Origin: Lunularia cruciata
Lineage: Eukaryota; Streptophyta; Marchantiopsida; Lunulariales; Lunulariaceae
Assembly: GCA_948567375.1 (NCBI GenBank)
Contig: OX419757.1
Coordinates: 37,138,001-37,202,000, forward strand
Reading direction: 5' to 3'
DNA: 64,000 nucleotides
Shown here: positions 9,141-21,302 of the stretch, in pieces
Layout: every line of letters starts with the position of its first letter
How positions within the stretch are numbered: position 1 is the first letter of the stretch
Notes under the pieces: generated by a model
Seen by the model: the letters and a program-made list of their open reading frames with translations, nothing else
What the model was told of the DNA's origin: nothing
Database searches by the model: none
Position numbers and translations under genes: made by a program

Positions 9141-11310
9141 ACTGGCAAAGCAATCGAAAGGTGAAACGGATATCACTGAGACTTCGTATTATGTAAACCG
9201 GTTCTGGATTTTTCTCAGGGCACAAAAATGAAAATACCTGTTGCCGATTCAAAACGACGACAACGGAGATGAACACGCCAGTTACGTTTTAAGGCCATGA
9301 GTGTCGCTCATGAATCTCACCAAAAGTACTCATGAACAGAAACGATGACAACTGTAGAATTTCAGGGGGAACACATACAGGAGTATAAACAAAACTGTAC
9401 AAATGGTAGTGTGAGGGACTAGAAACTTGTCCTTGAAACTTGTAGAAGAAGAGTGACCCTGTGTAAATTATATACTTGTGGGAGTTTTGTTGCAGAGACC
9501 ATTCTTGTTCAAATCTTTTGTAGTTTACCCTTGGTACAGACTTGCCATTCCAACCTGCACGGTCATTCCAACTTTGATCTGAAAATCTTGCAACTCGTGG
9601 TATTGTATGCTTCAACTCGGGCCTGAGCGCTAGTCGCTCATTTCTATGCACTGTAGCAATCGTTTACTTGAAATTGGTTGCCTATTGTATTTGTGAAGTG
9701 GAATTCTTCTTCTCTTTAACTTTCATTGATCACTGTGCTATCCATTGATCCTCTAAATTTTGACAAGCTGAAGTTCATGCTCCGGTGGTCGATGGTATAA
9801 ACCTTTTCTCTGCACACAAAAATGGCCACTACTTCTGTCCAGGGGATAAGGTTCAAGGAAATATCCATCCAAGGTCGACCATCTCTCCCTGACTGCCGAG
9901 TCCATCAAAGAGATCTAGATCTACCGGTAAAGTGGAGAAGAACGATTGCTGCGGGACACTTGTCATGACCATAGATTCACCGGACACACGCAAGGAGGCT
10001 GAACCGGGCGAAGTTTACTGCTGATGCACAACAGACTAGACGACGAAATACTGCCTCTAAACTGATAGCGGCGAGGATTATCAGTTCATACAATGAGAGC
10101 CTGAAATCATATGAGCTAAATTTTCGAGGATTGAAGGATGTGACATCCCCCTTGTTCTATGTGTTTCGATGAAGGGTCTTTAGACCTTCACATATGACGT
10201 GCAATGTTTAAGTCCTGATTGCTCCACCAAGCTTGGCTCTTGCAGTGATGCTTGTGTAAAGTTCTTCCATAGTTTATACACTTGCTTCATTTCAACTTTT
10301 GAACTTTCTTCTCGTCTTCTGTTCTGAATGAGCACATTCTTTTGAATCATAATTCATTTGTTCTCATAACATTGAAATAGCGGCGATGGCACTCAAGCAG
10401 ATTTCCAGGGGTATTTTCTTAGGGAATCTCTGAGCTGAACTTCGTTTTGTATACCTGCGCGTTCAAAATAGCTCGTATATCGTATCCTTCTGTCATCACA
10501 TGAACGTTTGATGAGGATTATCATGCACTATTTGGAAGTTGGAACACCATCGGGAGTTGACTTCTACGTGCTTATCTTTCATTGCATATATCTACTTCTT
10601 GGAGTTGAACTGCTTTGGAGTATCCGTATCTTCCTTGTTTTCGTACGGTAGTTACAGGGTTTGATGACCACATCAAGATGGCCTGGCCTTACGCTCGTTC
10701 GATCTCTGCGACGGAGGCAAACTACTCAGAATCACTCACGGCTCATGTTGGCTATCTGATGGTCTTTAGTGAAGTTGCCAGCTATCTGTTTCATTAGGTC
10801 GGTTAAACTGGAATGCGAACAAAGTATTGAGCGCTTTCAGGTAAAATGCCTAGCTGATAGCATCCGCGCATGCATCTTAAGAGTTTGCTTGATGAGTTGA
10901 ATTCATGGACATGTTCGCAGGCGTTTGAACTTCGCAAATCAAGCAAGAGAACTGCATGGTCGTACTCTGATGGTGGTTGTCTCCGCAGGTCGTACTTCCT
11001 CTGAGCAAAGTGTGTACACAGTAAAATTTCGAATTTGGCTGAGAATCCCTGAATTCTTTTGACACCTGAATTCTCCTTGAGTTCCTTTGTGTTGGTTTGC
11101 CATCCGAAAGTAACACTGAACAGATTTTGGTACTTAATAAGAGCGAAGTCGGATAAACACAGGAAAAGCACACAGTAAATGGCTAGAATCTGTTCAGTGC
11201 CGAAAGTTTACGTCGACAAAAATGATGTGTCCTGTGCCAGGGAAACAGTCGGCCCAACTCTATGAGCTTGATACGTGCCTTAGAGATATCGTCATTCCTG
11301 AGGTAGCACC

Positions 11311-11391
11311 CAAATGAGAAAGGCGACCGCGTAGGAAAAACGAAGGATGGGAAGACCCCATCAAGCCGTACAAGGGAGAGACAAATAGAGT
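11311..11391 (+). repeat. Short hairpin repeat, copy 2
   Basis: Contains AGGCGACCGCG, GATGGGAAGACCCCATC and GTACAAGGGAGAGAC in the same order as copies 1 and 3. It starts with the same AAATGAGAAA lead-in as copy 1. Its 3' palindrome (ATGGGGC...) is missing. Confidence 0.75.
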
Positions 11392-11601
11392 TTTGGGAAT
11401 TGCGGCGCAAGGTTCGTATGGCAGATGAAAACAGTGCCTCGTAATTTTTGTTGTATTTGAACTCATTACATTTTTAAGCTAAAATCTTTAAATCCGATCA
11501 GTCCAGCCTACGATCTGGAGGAACATTCTTGGCATTTCCAGCTCTAGCACCTTATAATCACGGGAAATGGTCCTTGTGACCGCGCTTCAGAGTTGTGGCT
11601 C

Positions 11602-11820
11602 AGCGTAGTATTTCACCATTTTCTTTCCGAGGTTTTTCCAGGTTTAGAACTTCCAGGCTGTGTATAAAGAAGCCGTCGATGCAGAAGTCCATTACGGACT
11701 TCTTACATTCAAAGCGTAGCGTAGTATTCACCATTTTCTTTATGATTCTCCATTTCCAGGCCTACAACTTCCAGGCTGTCGATGTGAAGAAGTCCATTAC
11801 GGACTAGTGACATTCAAAGG
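11602..11820. repeat. Diverged tandem repeat, period about 116 bp
   Basis: Two units starting AGCGTAGTATT(T)CACCATTTTC at 11602 and 11718. They share AACTTCCAGGCTGT, AAGTCCATTACGGACT and ACATTCAAAG, with small indels. Confidence 0.8.
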
Positions 11821-13815
11821 GCTGTGGAGTCCACAACCCTTTGCGACGAGAAAAGGATAAACAGACCGACTTTCAGCGTTTCATCCACGCGTACTTTCAT
11901 TTGTAGTTTCCGCAGCTTGTGCGATTTTAACTCGATCATGTATTCCGAGATCTGTACAGTAACCTTGTCTGAAGTATCCCCCGGATGGATCATTTGTTCC
12001 GAAATCTGGAAGATAAGCTCGTACGATATTCCCGGGATTGTTGCATTTGTTACCTATGCGATTTTCGTAGTTCCCGCAGACGAAGACATGCAACTGGATC
12101 CCGTCTCTCTCCTGCTACGCTTATATGTAACACTTGTATTTTAGGAGGCCAGAGGAACAAGACCAACAATCTGAAGCACGGGAGGTCAAGTTCAGAACAG
12201 TTTTCTGTTCTAGCGATAGTTACTACCATGGCTTAGAAGTAAAACAATATCATACTAGTTCGAGCAATGCGGGTTGAGGATTGAAATTTGAAAGCACGGT
12301 GAATGAGAAACTGCTATCAGACCTACTGGTTGCAACTTCCGGAGACCATGAAAAGTGACTTGGTCTGCATTGTATGTGTATACGTTCATCGGGTACAACT
12401 TGCTGCAGTCAGGAACCCTCTGCATCAAATAAATGGCGCCAGATAATCTTCTGATCAAGGGGCGAGGGGAAAGACGTGAAGCTCTCAAAAATTACACAAG
12501 ATGGAGAGGACTTTAGTCTTCCAAATCTATCAAAAGAGTTGAGCTCAGAAATTCTTGGTGCGCTCATCTGTCAGCACGAAAGTAGCAGAACCGGTGCCAG
12601 ATCACGTTGTAAATATAGACACAGGAATTGGTCGCGACGTTCAACCGTGCAGCTTCTCCCACATCAATATCGATGGATTTCCTCAACAATGTGTCTGCTA
12701 GCGATTTGGCAATCTTACTGCCCACCAGAACATTCCTGGCTTTTCCCGCTTCGCCGACCATAGCAGTTATTACGACTCCTCACATTATGGGGAACTGTGG
12801 ACCAATTGTCTTCGTAGTGTTCTGCTCTTCTCAAGTGTCAACCATAGGTTTCAATTGCTACTGTTCTATTTCTCTTTCAAGTCTGAACGACAAATTCCCA
12901 GAGCGTAGATCTAGAAATTTATTATGGATTTGTGACACTCCACGGTCAAAGGCTGCCCTGCGGAGGCAACTGTAATGGCCATTCAGGGCCTCTAAAACTT
13001 GAAATTTTGTTTAAATTTTCACTCAGAGCAGAACTTAGTCTCTATAAAGTTTCATTGAAAAAAAAATCACATTATCAAATTTTATGTTTTTCTGGAATAA
13101 ATGTTGTTTATTCTGCAAGTTTCTACTAATTTTCGTCTGTTTATTAGACCTTTTACAAGTAGTCGGAGGCTCTGACCTTCCGAAGTAAATTATTTGATAT
13201 GATTCATCTCTGTTTGGTAACTTCAAAAACATTTTACAAGAAAACATATTATATTGAATTTATTTGACATATGAGTAACTCATCAATTTATATCAATGAA
13301 TGCGTTTATAGAAACATATCATATCTGATGATAAGTTTCTTCCATGAAACATTATGGAAACTACATTAAGAACATGAGGGGATTTTTATCTTCGAAAATG
13401 TGGGAAGACATGGGGCGATTAGCATAAAAAGAGATAATTGTTTATCAGTATATCGTCGATAAATTTAGTTGAGTGCCACTTTAAGTTGTTGACTGTTTCA
13501 ACTGCTGTGTTAAACGCACCAACGACTTTAATTATAATTTCATTTTCGTATTTTAGTTAAGCTCTATTTAAGTTTTCATTTTTTCATTTTTCATTTTAAG
13601 GTTTAGAATTTAGACTCTCTTTTTTTGGTTTTTTTTCTATAATTTTCTAACTATTATAACTAAGTTTATGAGAGCGTGAAAATCTTACTATACAACTTAG
13701 TTGGAACAGCCACTGACATCTCATGCTAAATGATTTAGTTTGATGTTCCATTGATAGCGATGAAAATGTCCTCTGGTTTCATGGTGGTATATTAGTTGTA
13801 CCAAAGGACACGAAT

Positions 13816-13891
13816 CAATTGTTTTTGTTTTTGTTTTTGAATCAAGAATCAGTTGTTTTTGTTTTTGAATCAAGAATCAGTTGTTTTTGTT
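13816..13891. repeat. Tandem repeat, 28-bp unit, T-rich
   Basis: A unit containing GAATCAAGAATCAGTTG and TTTTTG is repeated a little over two times. Confidence 0.75.
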
Positions 13892-14687
13892 TCTCATTCA
13901 TCATTCTCACTTCGGTTTATCCAAGAAAATTGATATGCCCAGAAAAATTCGAAATTAAAACTCTACTAAAATTACTATCAACTATTCTCTTAAAATATAT
14001 GGATAATAAATAAATTTTATTTATTAAAAAATCATTAATTATGATAATTTTGTTTTATCAAAGGAATCAAATCAAATTTTTAATTTAACGAATATGTTTC
14101 TATTCATTTGGTATACATGCACACCTTCTTTATAAATCACATTCAAATCTATAATAAGAGCCTTCAGAATTAGTTATCAGAAGCTATTACAAGTGATCAG
14201 ATTTTCAGCTATCGTCTTTAATATTTTATTTACAGTGCTATATTCCTATTTTATTTAAGTATAGGTGTTCAATATATATCAGAAAAAGAAACTTAATACA
14301 TGTTGGGAAGTCAGTCTTATATTCAGATTTCAGTTATTTTTCTTGTCAATTGGTAAAATAAGGAGGCAATCTTCTTCTTCTTTAATTGAGATGATGTAGT
14401 TTGAAGTGTATATGTAGTATTCATGGCATAATCTAGGTAAATTTTTTAATTATATTATTATAATCGAATAGATATTATTTTGATAGTTTTATGTATAGAA
14501 AACAGTGTACTGTTCAAGAAAATTGCATTGATGAACACTCCATCTTTTTCACATTTATGCATATTTATATATTTGAGTTTTATGAAGATATATACATAAT
14601 TGTAGCTGCGGATGTAATGTAGAGGTTATGGACCATATGAGATGACAATGAGCTCCTCTAAATTTAGTGAAAGTAACCTATATTGAT

Positions 14688-14990
14688 CGGGTAATAATAT
14701 TGTAGACGTGAGAGTTCGAACCAAGAATCAAGCAAAGAGCGAAAGAAAAATAATAGTGAGTGAATTAGCTCGGGAATGGATGAGTGGAACAACGGGCAGG
14801 AACACTGAAGACGTGTAGATATATGCGTATATAATGGACTGCCAGTAAGCATTGCGGGAAGATAAAAATAAAAACGGGTAGTAATATTGTAGACGTGAGA
14901 GGTCGGACCAAGAGTCGGGCCAAGAGCAAAGGCAAAATAATAAGGAGGAAATTAGCAGGGGAATGGAGGAATGGAGCAGCGCGAGAACTA
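14688..14990. repeat. Diverged direct repeat, two ~110-bp copies 187 bp apart
   Basis: Copies begin at about 14688 and 14875. They share GTAATATTGTAGACGTGAGAG, then GGAACCAAGA/TCGGACCAAGA, and GGGAATGGA, with scattered substitutions. Confidence 0.75.
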
Positions 14991-15100
14991 TTGGATGGTG
15001 TGACTGCAAAAACCTGTCGAAGTGTAACAGGGTATCGAGAGTGAAGCGAAATAGGATAAGACATAAATTACATCGTAACAAGCGTTATTGGCCATTGAAT

Positions 15101-15168
15101 CATGAGACGCAAAACAGCAAATGGAGAATGCATCCATGAGACGCAAAACAGCAAATGGAGAATGCATC
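15101..15168. repeat. 34-bp perfect tandem duplication
   Basis: Units 15101-15134 and 15135-15168 start CATGAGACGCAAAACAGC and are identical as read. Confidence 0.93.
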
Positions 15169-15324
15169 CAAAATTTGCAAAATTCATAATTTTAACATAG
15201 TGATAAATCCATAAGATAGAATGTTATGTGAAACAAAGATATAATTGAAACAAATTGAATATATATATATAATTTCAAATTTTATTTTATCACTAAACAG
15301 AAAACATATGAAAATGAATCCAAT

Positions 15325-15965
15325 GCTCACATCTGCGCCATCCCAAAAGACTATTAACCTGCCCTGTTTATGTTTAACCTGGCCCGATACTTCTTCCCAT
15401 TCCGAAGTCCGATTGATCGTTCACATGTCTGCTGCCTCTTAGGTTCGCTCTAAAAAGACTAATCACCTGTCCTGTTTATGTTTAACGATTATGGGAGGCG
15501 ACCGCGCAGGAAAAACGAAGGATGGGAAGACCCCATCAAGCAAGGGAGAGACAAAAAAGGTAACATGGGGCTAAGCCCCATGTTATGTTTAACCAGGTCA
15601 TCTACTTCTCCCCATTCCGGGGTCCGATCATGTCTGCGACATCTTAGGTTCAGTCTAAGTAGACTTTAACCAGCCTTGTTTTGTTTGCTCTGGCCGGATA
15701 CTTCTTTTCCCATCCCGAAGGGCGATCGTTTACACACATCTGCTACATCTTAATGTTCCGTCCACGAAGACTACTAACCTGCCCTGCTAGTGTCTGACCT
15801 GGTCGGATACTTATTCCCATTCCGAAGACCGATCATGTCTCCCACATCTTACATTCAATCTAAAGACTATCAACTTGCCCTGTTTGTGTTTTGACCTGGC
15901 CGATACTTCTTCCCACTACGAGGTCAGATCGTTCCCCATGTATGCAACGTCTTGGGTTCACTGGG
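15325..15965. repeat. Diverged ~100-106 bp tandem array (about five units)
   Basis: The motif AAGACTA-x-x-AACCTGCCCTG...CCCATTCCGAAG...CATCTTA recurs at about 15345, 15451, 15657, 15763 and 15862. The larger gap between units 2 and 3 is explained by the hairpin repeat inserted at 15487-15583. Confidence 0.8.
15487..15583 (+). repeat. Short hairpin repeat, copy 3, with 10-bp target duplication
   Basis: A 97-bp block interrupts one unit of the tandem array. TATGTTTAAC is present on both sides (15477-15486 and 15584-15593), but occurs once at this point in the uninterrupted units, which supports insertion. It carries two hairpins: GATGGG-aagac-CCCATC and the near-perfect palindrome ATGGGGCT-a-AGCCCCAT at its 3' end. 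Confidence 0.85.
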
Positions 15966-16573
15966 CAAGTTATTGGACTGTATTATCTCTTAGCATGATG
16001 CTGACTGCCACGACCCTCAGCGTTTGGCCTCCAGAAGAATTGAGGCGTGCGGTGTGTAAGGGCCTATAAACCACGGAAGATGTTTGCAGGTGTCCAGTAC
16101 AGTACATAAACAAATTACGCAAAACATTACATGTTACAAAAACAGTTCTCTCCTTGTTACAGATCTCTCTTGCTTTACCGTTCTACATTCCCTCCATAGC
16201 TGTCTCTGAAGAAAGTTCGTGATGCGACTATCATCGAAGCCTCTAAGGCACTTCTCTGTGCGCACCTGAGTAGAATGCACTCACCACTGTTGAAATTTCC
16301 CTTTCTCACCGTCTTGTTCTTCAGTATATTAAGCGGAGTGCTACCAAAATCTGCGGACCTACTGAGAACAGTGCTGAATCCTTCCTTTGGAGTAAAAGTA
16401 AGGATGTTGATCTCTCAGGCACTGCTGTAGCGGATGCCAGACTTGCACAAGATGGCACCGGCCAATTACTGCCGCTGCCCTTTTGTGCTCCATCCAGCAA
16501 AACCAGGGACAATGTTTTCTCTTTCCGGTCGGGCGAAAGACAAAGAATTTTCTACATCTAACTATCTTAAAAC
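15966..16573. other. Region downstream of NOP56 (likely includes its 3' UTR)
   Basis: No coding signal. The NOP56 stop codon is at 16574, so transcript 3' sequence is expected in the bases just below it on the minus strand. I cannot place the polyadenylation site. Confidence 0.5.
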
Positions 16574-19466
16574 CTAACTCGATGCCTTCTTCTTCTTCTT
16601 GTCCTTCTTACTCTTTTGAGGTGTTTCCACCTCCTCTATGGTTACAGATTTCGTCTCCTCCACATGTTTCCTCTTTTTCTTCTTCCCATTTTGTTCAACC
16701 GCTTCAACCTCTTCGACTACTTGGTGTGTCGTTACCGTCTTCTTTTTCTTGCCATTCTCAACAGGGGCGGGAGTGGCGGCAACCTCAACAACCATAGCGT
16801 CCTCCTTGGCGCTTTTCTTCTTCTTCTTCTTCTTCTCACCATCTGCATAAATATTTGCGGCATGTCAAAACTGCTAGAAAATGGTGGTCAGAGCTTGACC
16901 TAGTTCTGCTAAACAAGAACTCCCAAGCCTGACTGTCACACTCACCAGCCTCAGTTACGGGAATTGCTGCAGGAACTTCAACCTCTTCCTTGGCTCCCTT
17001 CTTCTTCTTCTTCTTTTTCTTGTCACCATCTGCATCAAGTAAATGTAGAGAAACTAAGTTAGCAACGTAGAAACTCCCGCTAACTCTGGCAAATACCGTT
17101 ATGAACCTAACTTAGACACCGTTGCCTCATCCATGTACTAATAAAAGTCGAAAATTACAGTAAATTCGGTGACAATTATCTTCAGTGTACTTACTTTCGA
17201 GCTTGGCGGGTTCAGCTTCGGCGTCGTCCATATTCACATCGTCGGACCTGTCTTCCCCAGCAATCTTAATGGCATCCTTCATGACATCTACATTCTTCCT
17301 CGGGGCAACTCCCTTATCGTAGAACTCAAGCCTTTCTTCTACTTGCTCTCTCAGCTTCTCTCCGAAGACACTGGTACTAACCTCTGTGGGTCACAAATTT
17401 CACATCAGCACAAAAGCACGCCATTGCCGAAACAAACAGTCGACTACGTACAATAGGAGGAATAGAAAAGACAGGATGGCAGGTATGCTAGACGTATACC
17501 TGAGAAGCAATCGATTCGTGAAGCAATAGAGCACTTGTTTGCCAAGTAACGAGAGATACGTCCCTTGTTCCTAGCAGTAGCTCGCCCGATGAACGAAGAG
17601 TGGAAAATGAGACCATACTTGGGGGTGTTCCCCTTAGTTTTCAAGGCCCTGCAAGAAATATTCGACAGCAAGACTGAGGAGATTTACATCGATGGAAGAT
17701 ATCCAAGGAGATTAGTTGGCTGGCGCTACTTGACCAAATTCTGATTGGACGACAATCCAAGCGACAAACGAGAGAAGGCCTTAATTTCCGCTACGACATG
17801 TCTAAATGGCATACCTGAACAGAGCTTTCTCTGCACCAAGAATCTGAACAGTTGATGCCGGATATTTCGCCAAATTGGTCAAACTTCCAGCATGTGATAT
17901 CAGACGGGCTCCAACCATCTCACCGATGAGGGCTGCGAGGTTGGGAGCGACATCCTGCATCTTCGTGACAAGGTAGGCATGCAATTGCTTCCTGTACTCA
18001 GACAACTCTACAACTCTGAGGGCGAAGTTTTCAATATTGATCAAATCAATAGGAGAAATGTCTTGACCTGCAATTCGATCAGGGAACGGTTCAGTACAAT
18101 GGTAGAGGTGAACTTTCACAACTTTACTCTCATGAAACCCGCAATAGATGATTAATTTCGATTTAATAGACAAAGCAAGGATTAGTATGGTCACCGCTTG
18201 TACACTAGAAGGACATTGTGAATTAACCTACCCATGGAAGCTTTCGCCGCTTCAACAACTTCACGTGCTTTGTCCTCATCGCCAACAATTTCAGTTAGTG
18301 CGGGGATGGCATCGTCGTCAAGTTTCGATTTGTCCTTCACGAACCTAGCTACTTTGGCGTAGTTGTAGTTATCGTTCACAATCCTAACTAGCTCGGGGAA
18401 GTGCCACGAATACCACTCTCTGGACAAAGAGGAACAGGTCAGAGGATGCCTGGTGGAACGATCTTCATTGACAACAAGCAATCACTCCCAGAAGGAGCGG
18501 AGGATAACGAGGAAGGACAACGGGTGTACCTCACACGCATACAGAAAGTATTGATATCCTTGTCAAGAGTATCCAAAAGGCAGATACTCTGGATGATCAT
18601 GTTATCCACCCTGTTGACATTGAACTTCACCTTCGACCTACTGTAACTGTGTCCAAGACCCAGCTGAGCCTTCTCCAAGTCTCCTTCCTGTGAACCAAAG
18701 TCATGCCCGCATGGAGATAAGCATACCGTATTCCAAAGCAGAGAACAGAGCTCCACCGCCCAACTCCGGACGTTAGTGGTAATTCACATCTTTGCTTGCA
18801 TGGTGCACTGTATTACCTTCAAGTCCTTGATAAAAAGTCGGAAGTGAAGACGGACTCCACGGAGGAACTCCAGAACGTAGTTGTTGCTCACACAGGGAAT
18901 GCCAGTGGTTTCCAGAATTGCTGAGCCCAATTTCGGCTCTGCCACACCAACGCTGTACTTCACCTTCTTTCCGGGTTTCACCTTAGGAAGATTCAGCTCT
19001 AGAAAGCTCTGAAGCTCCTTAGTCAGAATACCTGCTCACAACACAGACATTTAACCAGATTACTGAAAGGGACCACATACGCAACGAGGCAAACATAAAC
19101 ATTGCCCCAAAACACCATCCAAAACACCATCCAAATACAACGAAACCTCAGCTCAAGCGAGAATTGCCAAACTTTGGGTTTAGGGTTTTATGGCTTTGAA
19201 CTGAACCTGTTGTAGAAGCGAAGCCAAACTGCCTTCAGATAATCGGGCGGTGTAAAGAGAAACTAACCTTCAGAAACAGCATTGATCTGCTCGAGCGCAT
19301 CGGCAGCAGAATCGAATGGTTTGAAGGCAGTCAGCTTAACAATTTGCCCGAAGCGGCTGAACTCCAGCACGGAGTCCTGAACCGCGTCAACATTCTGATT
19401 TATTTCATCGATTCCCACTGTCTCCAGCAATCCGTACCCGGATGCTGACTCGTACAGAAGATACAT
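16574..19466 (-). CDS. NOP56: Nucleolar protein NOP56, nine exons, 567 aa
   Basis: Core protein of box C/D snoRNPs, which 2'-O-methylate rRNA in the nucleolus together with fibrillarin, NOP58 and the 15.5K/L7Ae protein. Coding exons, all with GT-AG borders and matching phases, are 19466-19268, 19031-18817, 18687-18530, 18419-18232, 18067-17815, 17648-17500, 17383-17195, 17029-16946 and 16842-16574. They sum to 1704 nt with no internal stop. The N-terminus [15 protein letters not shown] and the KLTAF-x-PF block are typical of NOP56. [21 protein letters not shown] and [20 protein letters not shown] form the coiled coil. [28 protein letters not shown] and [16 protein letters not shown] form the Nop domain. 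The last two exons encode two or more lysine-rich tracts (KKKKKKK) of the KKE/D tail. The start is the ATG at 19464-19466; an upstream in-frame TTG is not used. Introns are 103-236 bp. Length is normal and the gene looks functional. Confidence 0.97.
19176..19190 (-). promoter_or_regulatory. Telo-box-like motif in NOP56 intron 1
   Basis: On the transcribed strand intron 1 reads TAAAACCCTAAACCC, which contains the telo-box AAACCCTAA. Telo-boxes are established elements of plant ribosomal-protein and ribosome-biogenesis promoters and first introns. Function here is inferred from position only. Confidence 0.5.
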
Positions 19467-20240
19467 CTCAAGCTCCTCCAATCTCCAGCTGCTTCAAAAT
19501 CAAACCTGCAAGAGTAAACTAACCACGATTCTCACGACGAATACACACCTCGCAGACCATACCCTTGTACCACCACCCCGCTCGTCTAAAACACAATCGC
19601 CGTCTCAAAGCGGAATCAATCAGTCAAAACCCTTGCAAGACCAACCAAAACCCTTGTCACAATCCACTTCCACAACCTACAAAATCTCTCCGATCAGACT
19701 TCCAAAGATGATCAAATTCACTTGGAAAGCAGGACCAATTGTTGACCTGAATAAAAAAATTAGGTTGATTCACTTTCTCGGACTGATATCCAACTCCTCG
19801 TCGTCGGGAAATCTCTTCTTTCCCAGCACTGCGAAAGAAATTGCACAAGCTCGAGCAAGTGCAAAAGGGTTCAGGATCAGTTGGCGCGGCCGCGTTCTAG
19901 CCGCCACAACGGGAGAAGTGTAGAAAACAGGGCAGCCCCAGTTTTATCTCATGCAGCTGCCCGGAGGCTGTGTACCCTGCCCGGACAGGTTTCACGTCTT
20001 TGGAACTGCCTAGGCGTACCAGACCGCTGCCCTGTGGTTCATGCTCCGGCTGCCCGGGCCAAAACCCCTCGGAAGCGGTTGTTGTGTTTGCTATCCGGTA
20101 ACTTTATTGAGGTGGTGGAATGTAATCACCGGCTAGTGGCAGTAAGTTGGGATAAAGGGAAGTTGACACAAGGTAGCACAATACTCAAATGTACAGTTTT
20201 GGTGCTGTAGGGTAGTTTACTGTACCTAGCGTTAATCTCC
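19467..20240. other. NOP56 upstream region / 5' UTR and a GC-rich block
   Basis: Contains the presumed NOP56 promoter, with AAAACCCTT twice near 19627 and 19648. A GC-rich stretch (about 19880-20090) has GCGGCCGC and repeated CCCGG/GGGCAG words. No clear TATA box could be assigned. Open frames on the plus strand here (19633-19923, 19881-20210) lack any recognisable motif. Confidence 0.45.
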
Positions 20241-21149
20241 TTGCTTCAACCTCCGAGTCATATGATGACTCATAACTAGGGATTTCATCACGTTAACACA
20301 CCTTATTTTATTCTATTTTTTGAGAGAAAGTGCTAGTCTCAAAATTCGTCGTAGCAGCAGTCATTAACAAGTTAATCTGACCTCATAACAGTCTATAAAG
20401 AGCGGACAGTAAATTCGAATTTCTTCTAATATTTATAAGTAAATATAGCTAGTAACTCAGATATAGTAACTCCCTTGTACGGCTTGATGGGTCCTTCCCA
20501 TCCTTCTTGAGTTCTATGTGGTCGACTTCCCTACTCAGATAAATAATAATCTTACTTACTCCGATGGCTATGCTACTCGGCAAGACCTCATCACCCCAAG
20601 TTCATAGAAGTAAAATCCTAATTAGCAGTAGCTCTTACTAAGCAGTTTCTTGGACACACAGAGTAGGTAAAACACAAGAATCTCTGTTATCTCTGGTTTT
20701 GGAGTCTGATAATTGGAGAATCAGGAAAATGTTTACCGGAGATAAATTAAATCTTATTTCATTTACATATTCGTGGATGGTGCATTTGAATCATGTTCTC
20801 GTGGAGACTGTTAAACTTTTCGTATATTACGCTTGTACTCCCCAAGACTTACGTTCATTAATGACTTTCTGCTTCAAGTTGATATAACAGTTGATATAAC
20901 ATATTTTAATTCAACCTATTTGTGATGTTATCTTTGATAGTATATAAAAAATAATTAACAAATAAGCAATCACCCATACTAGCTGAAAAGATTACGACAC
21001 AAAACCCAATTCATGGTATTACAATTCTTCTATACTAACGAGAGAGTAAAAGAATAATAAAGTATGAAAGTTCAGCTCCTTTGTGCTACATGACCTCCTG
21101 CTCTAAGATCACTCCAACTAAAAGAACACACATTACTTGAGATACGGAA
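20241..21149. other. AT-rich intergenic DNA
   Basis: No gene recognised. It contains hairpin-repeat copy 4 (20469-20512). Confidence 0.5.
20469..20512 (-). repeat. Short hairpin repeat, copy 4 (fragment)
   Basis: Keeps CTCCCTTGTACGGCTTGATGGG and the CCCATCCTT partner of the hairpin. Both outer parts are missing. Confidence 0.65.
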
Positions 21150-21232
21150 GAGGGCGACCCCGTTGAAGGATGGGAAGACCCCATCAACCCGTGCAAGGTG
21201 ACACAAAATAGGTAAATGGGACTAAACCCCAA
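21150..21232 (+). repeat. Short hairpin repeat, copy 5
   Basis: Keeps GGGCGACCCCGTTGAAGG, GATGGGAAGACCCCATC, GTGCAAGG and a diverged 3' AAATGGGACTAAACCCC that was ATGGGGCTAAGCCCCAT in copy 3. Confidence 0.7.
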
Positions 21233-21302
21233 AGATAGAGATAGAGAGTGAATGTACGTGTATTACATAGTTACTACTACTTCTGAGTTGTTTTAATATA
21301 AA

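Larger units (their letters stand above)
9153..12975. other. Intergenic DNA, no supported gene
   Basis: Composition is more balanced than the flanking AT-rich DNA. Open frames up to about 120 codons exist on both strands (for example 9289-9651 minus and 10803-11171 minus), but they overlap in conflicting frames and show no family motif. The frame at 12564-12761 minus has a more protein-like composition (VGSKIAKSLADTLLRKSIDIDVGEAARL) and could be one exon of something decayed. I do not call it. The stretch also holds a hairpin-repeat copy (11311-11391) and a 116-bp direct repeat (11602-11820). Confidence 0.5.
12976..15324. other. AT-rich intergenic DNA with small tandem repeats
   Basis: No gene recognised. 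It contains several locally duplicated segments (13816-13891, 14688-14990, 15101-15168) that are listed separately. Confidence 0.5.

Noticed and set aside
9289-9651. 120-codon open frame on the minus strand
   Set aside because: No motif, overlapping frames equally open, and no supporting exon structure.
10803-11173. Overlapping minus-strand frames of 98 and 122 codons
   Set aside because: Two different frames over the same DNA and no recognisable protein family; likely chance.
12564-12761. Protein-like minus-strand frame (VGSKIAKSLADTLL...)
   Set aside because: Composition is suggestive, but I find no family match, no neighbouring exons and no convincing splice sites.
14700-14725. GAGAGTTCGAACC as a possible tRNA T-loop / B box
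   Set aside because: No acceptor stem, anticodon arm or A box at the right distance.
16616-16903. Plus-strand leucine/phenylalanine-rich frames
   Set aside because: Antisense of the lysine-rich NOP56 tail.
19881-20210. 109-codon plus-strand frame upstream of NOP56
   Set aside because: Lies in GC-rich presumed promoter DNA; the open frame is explained by base composition.
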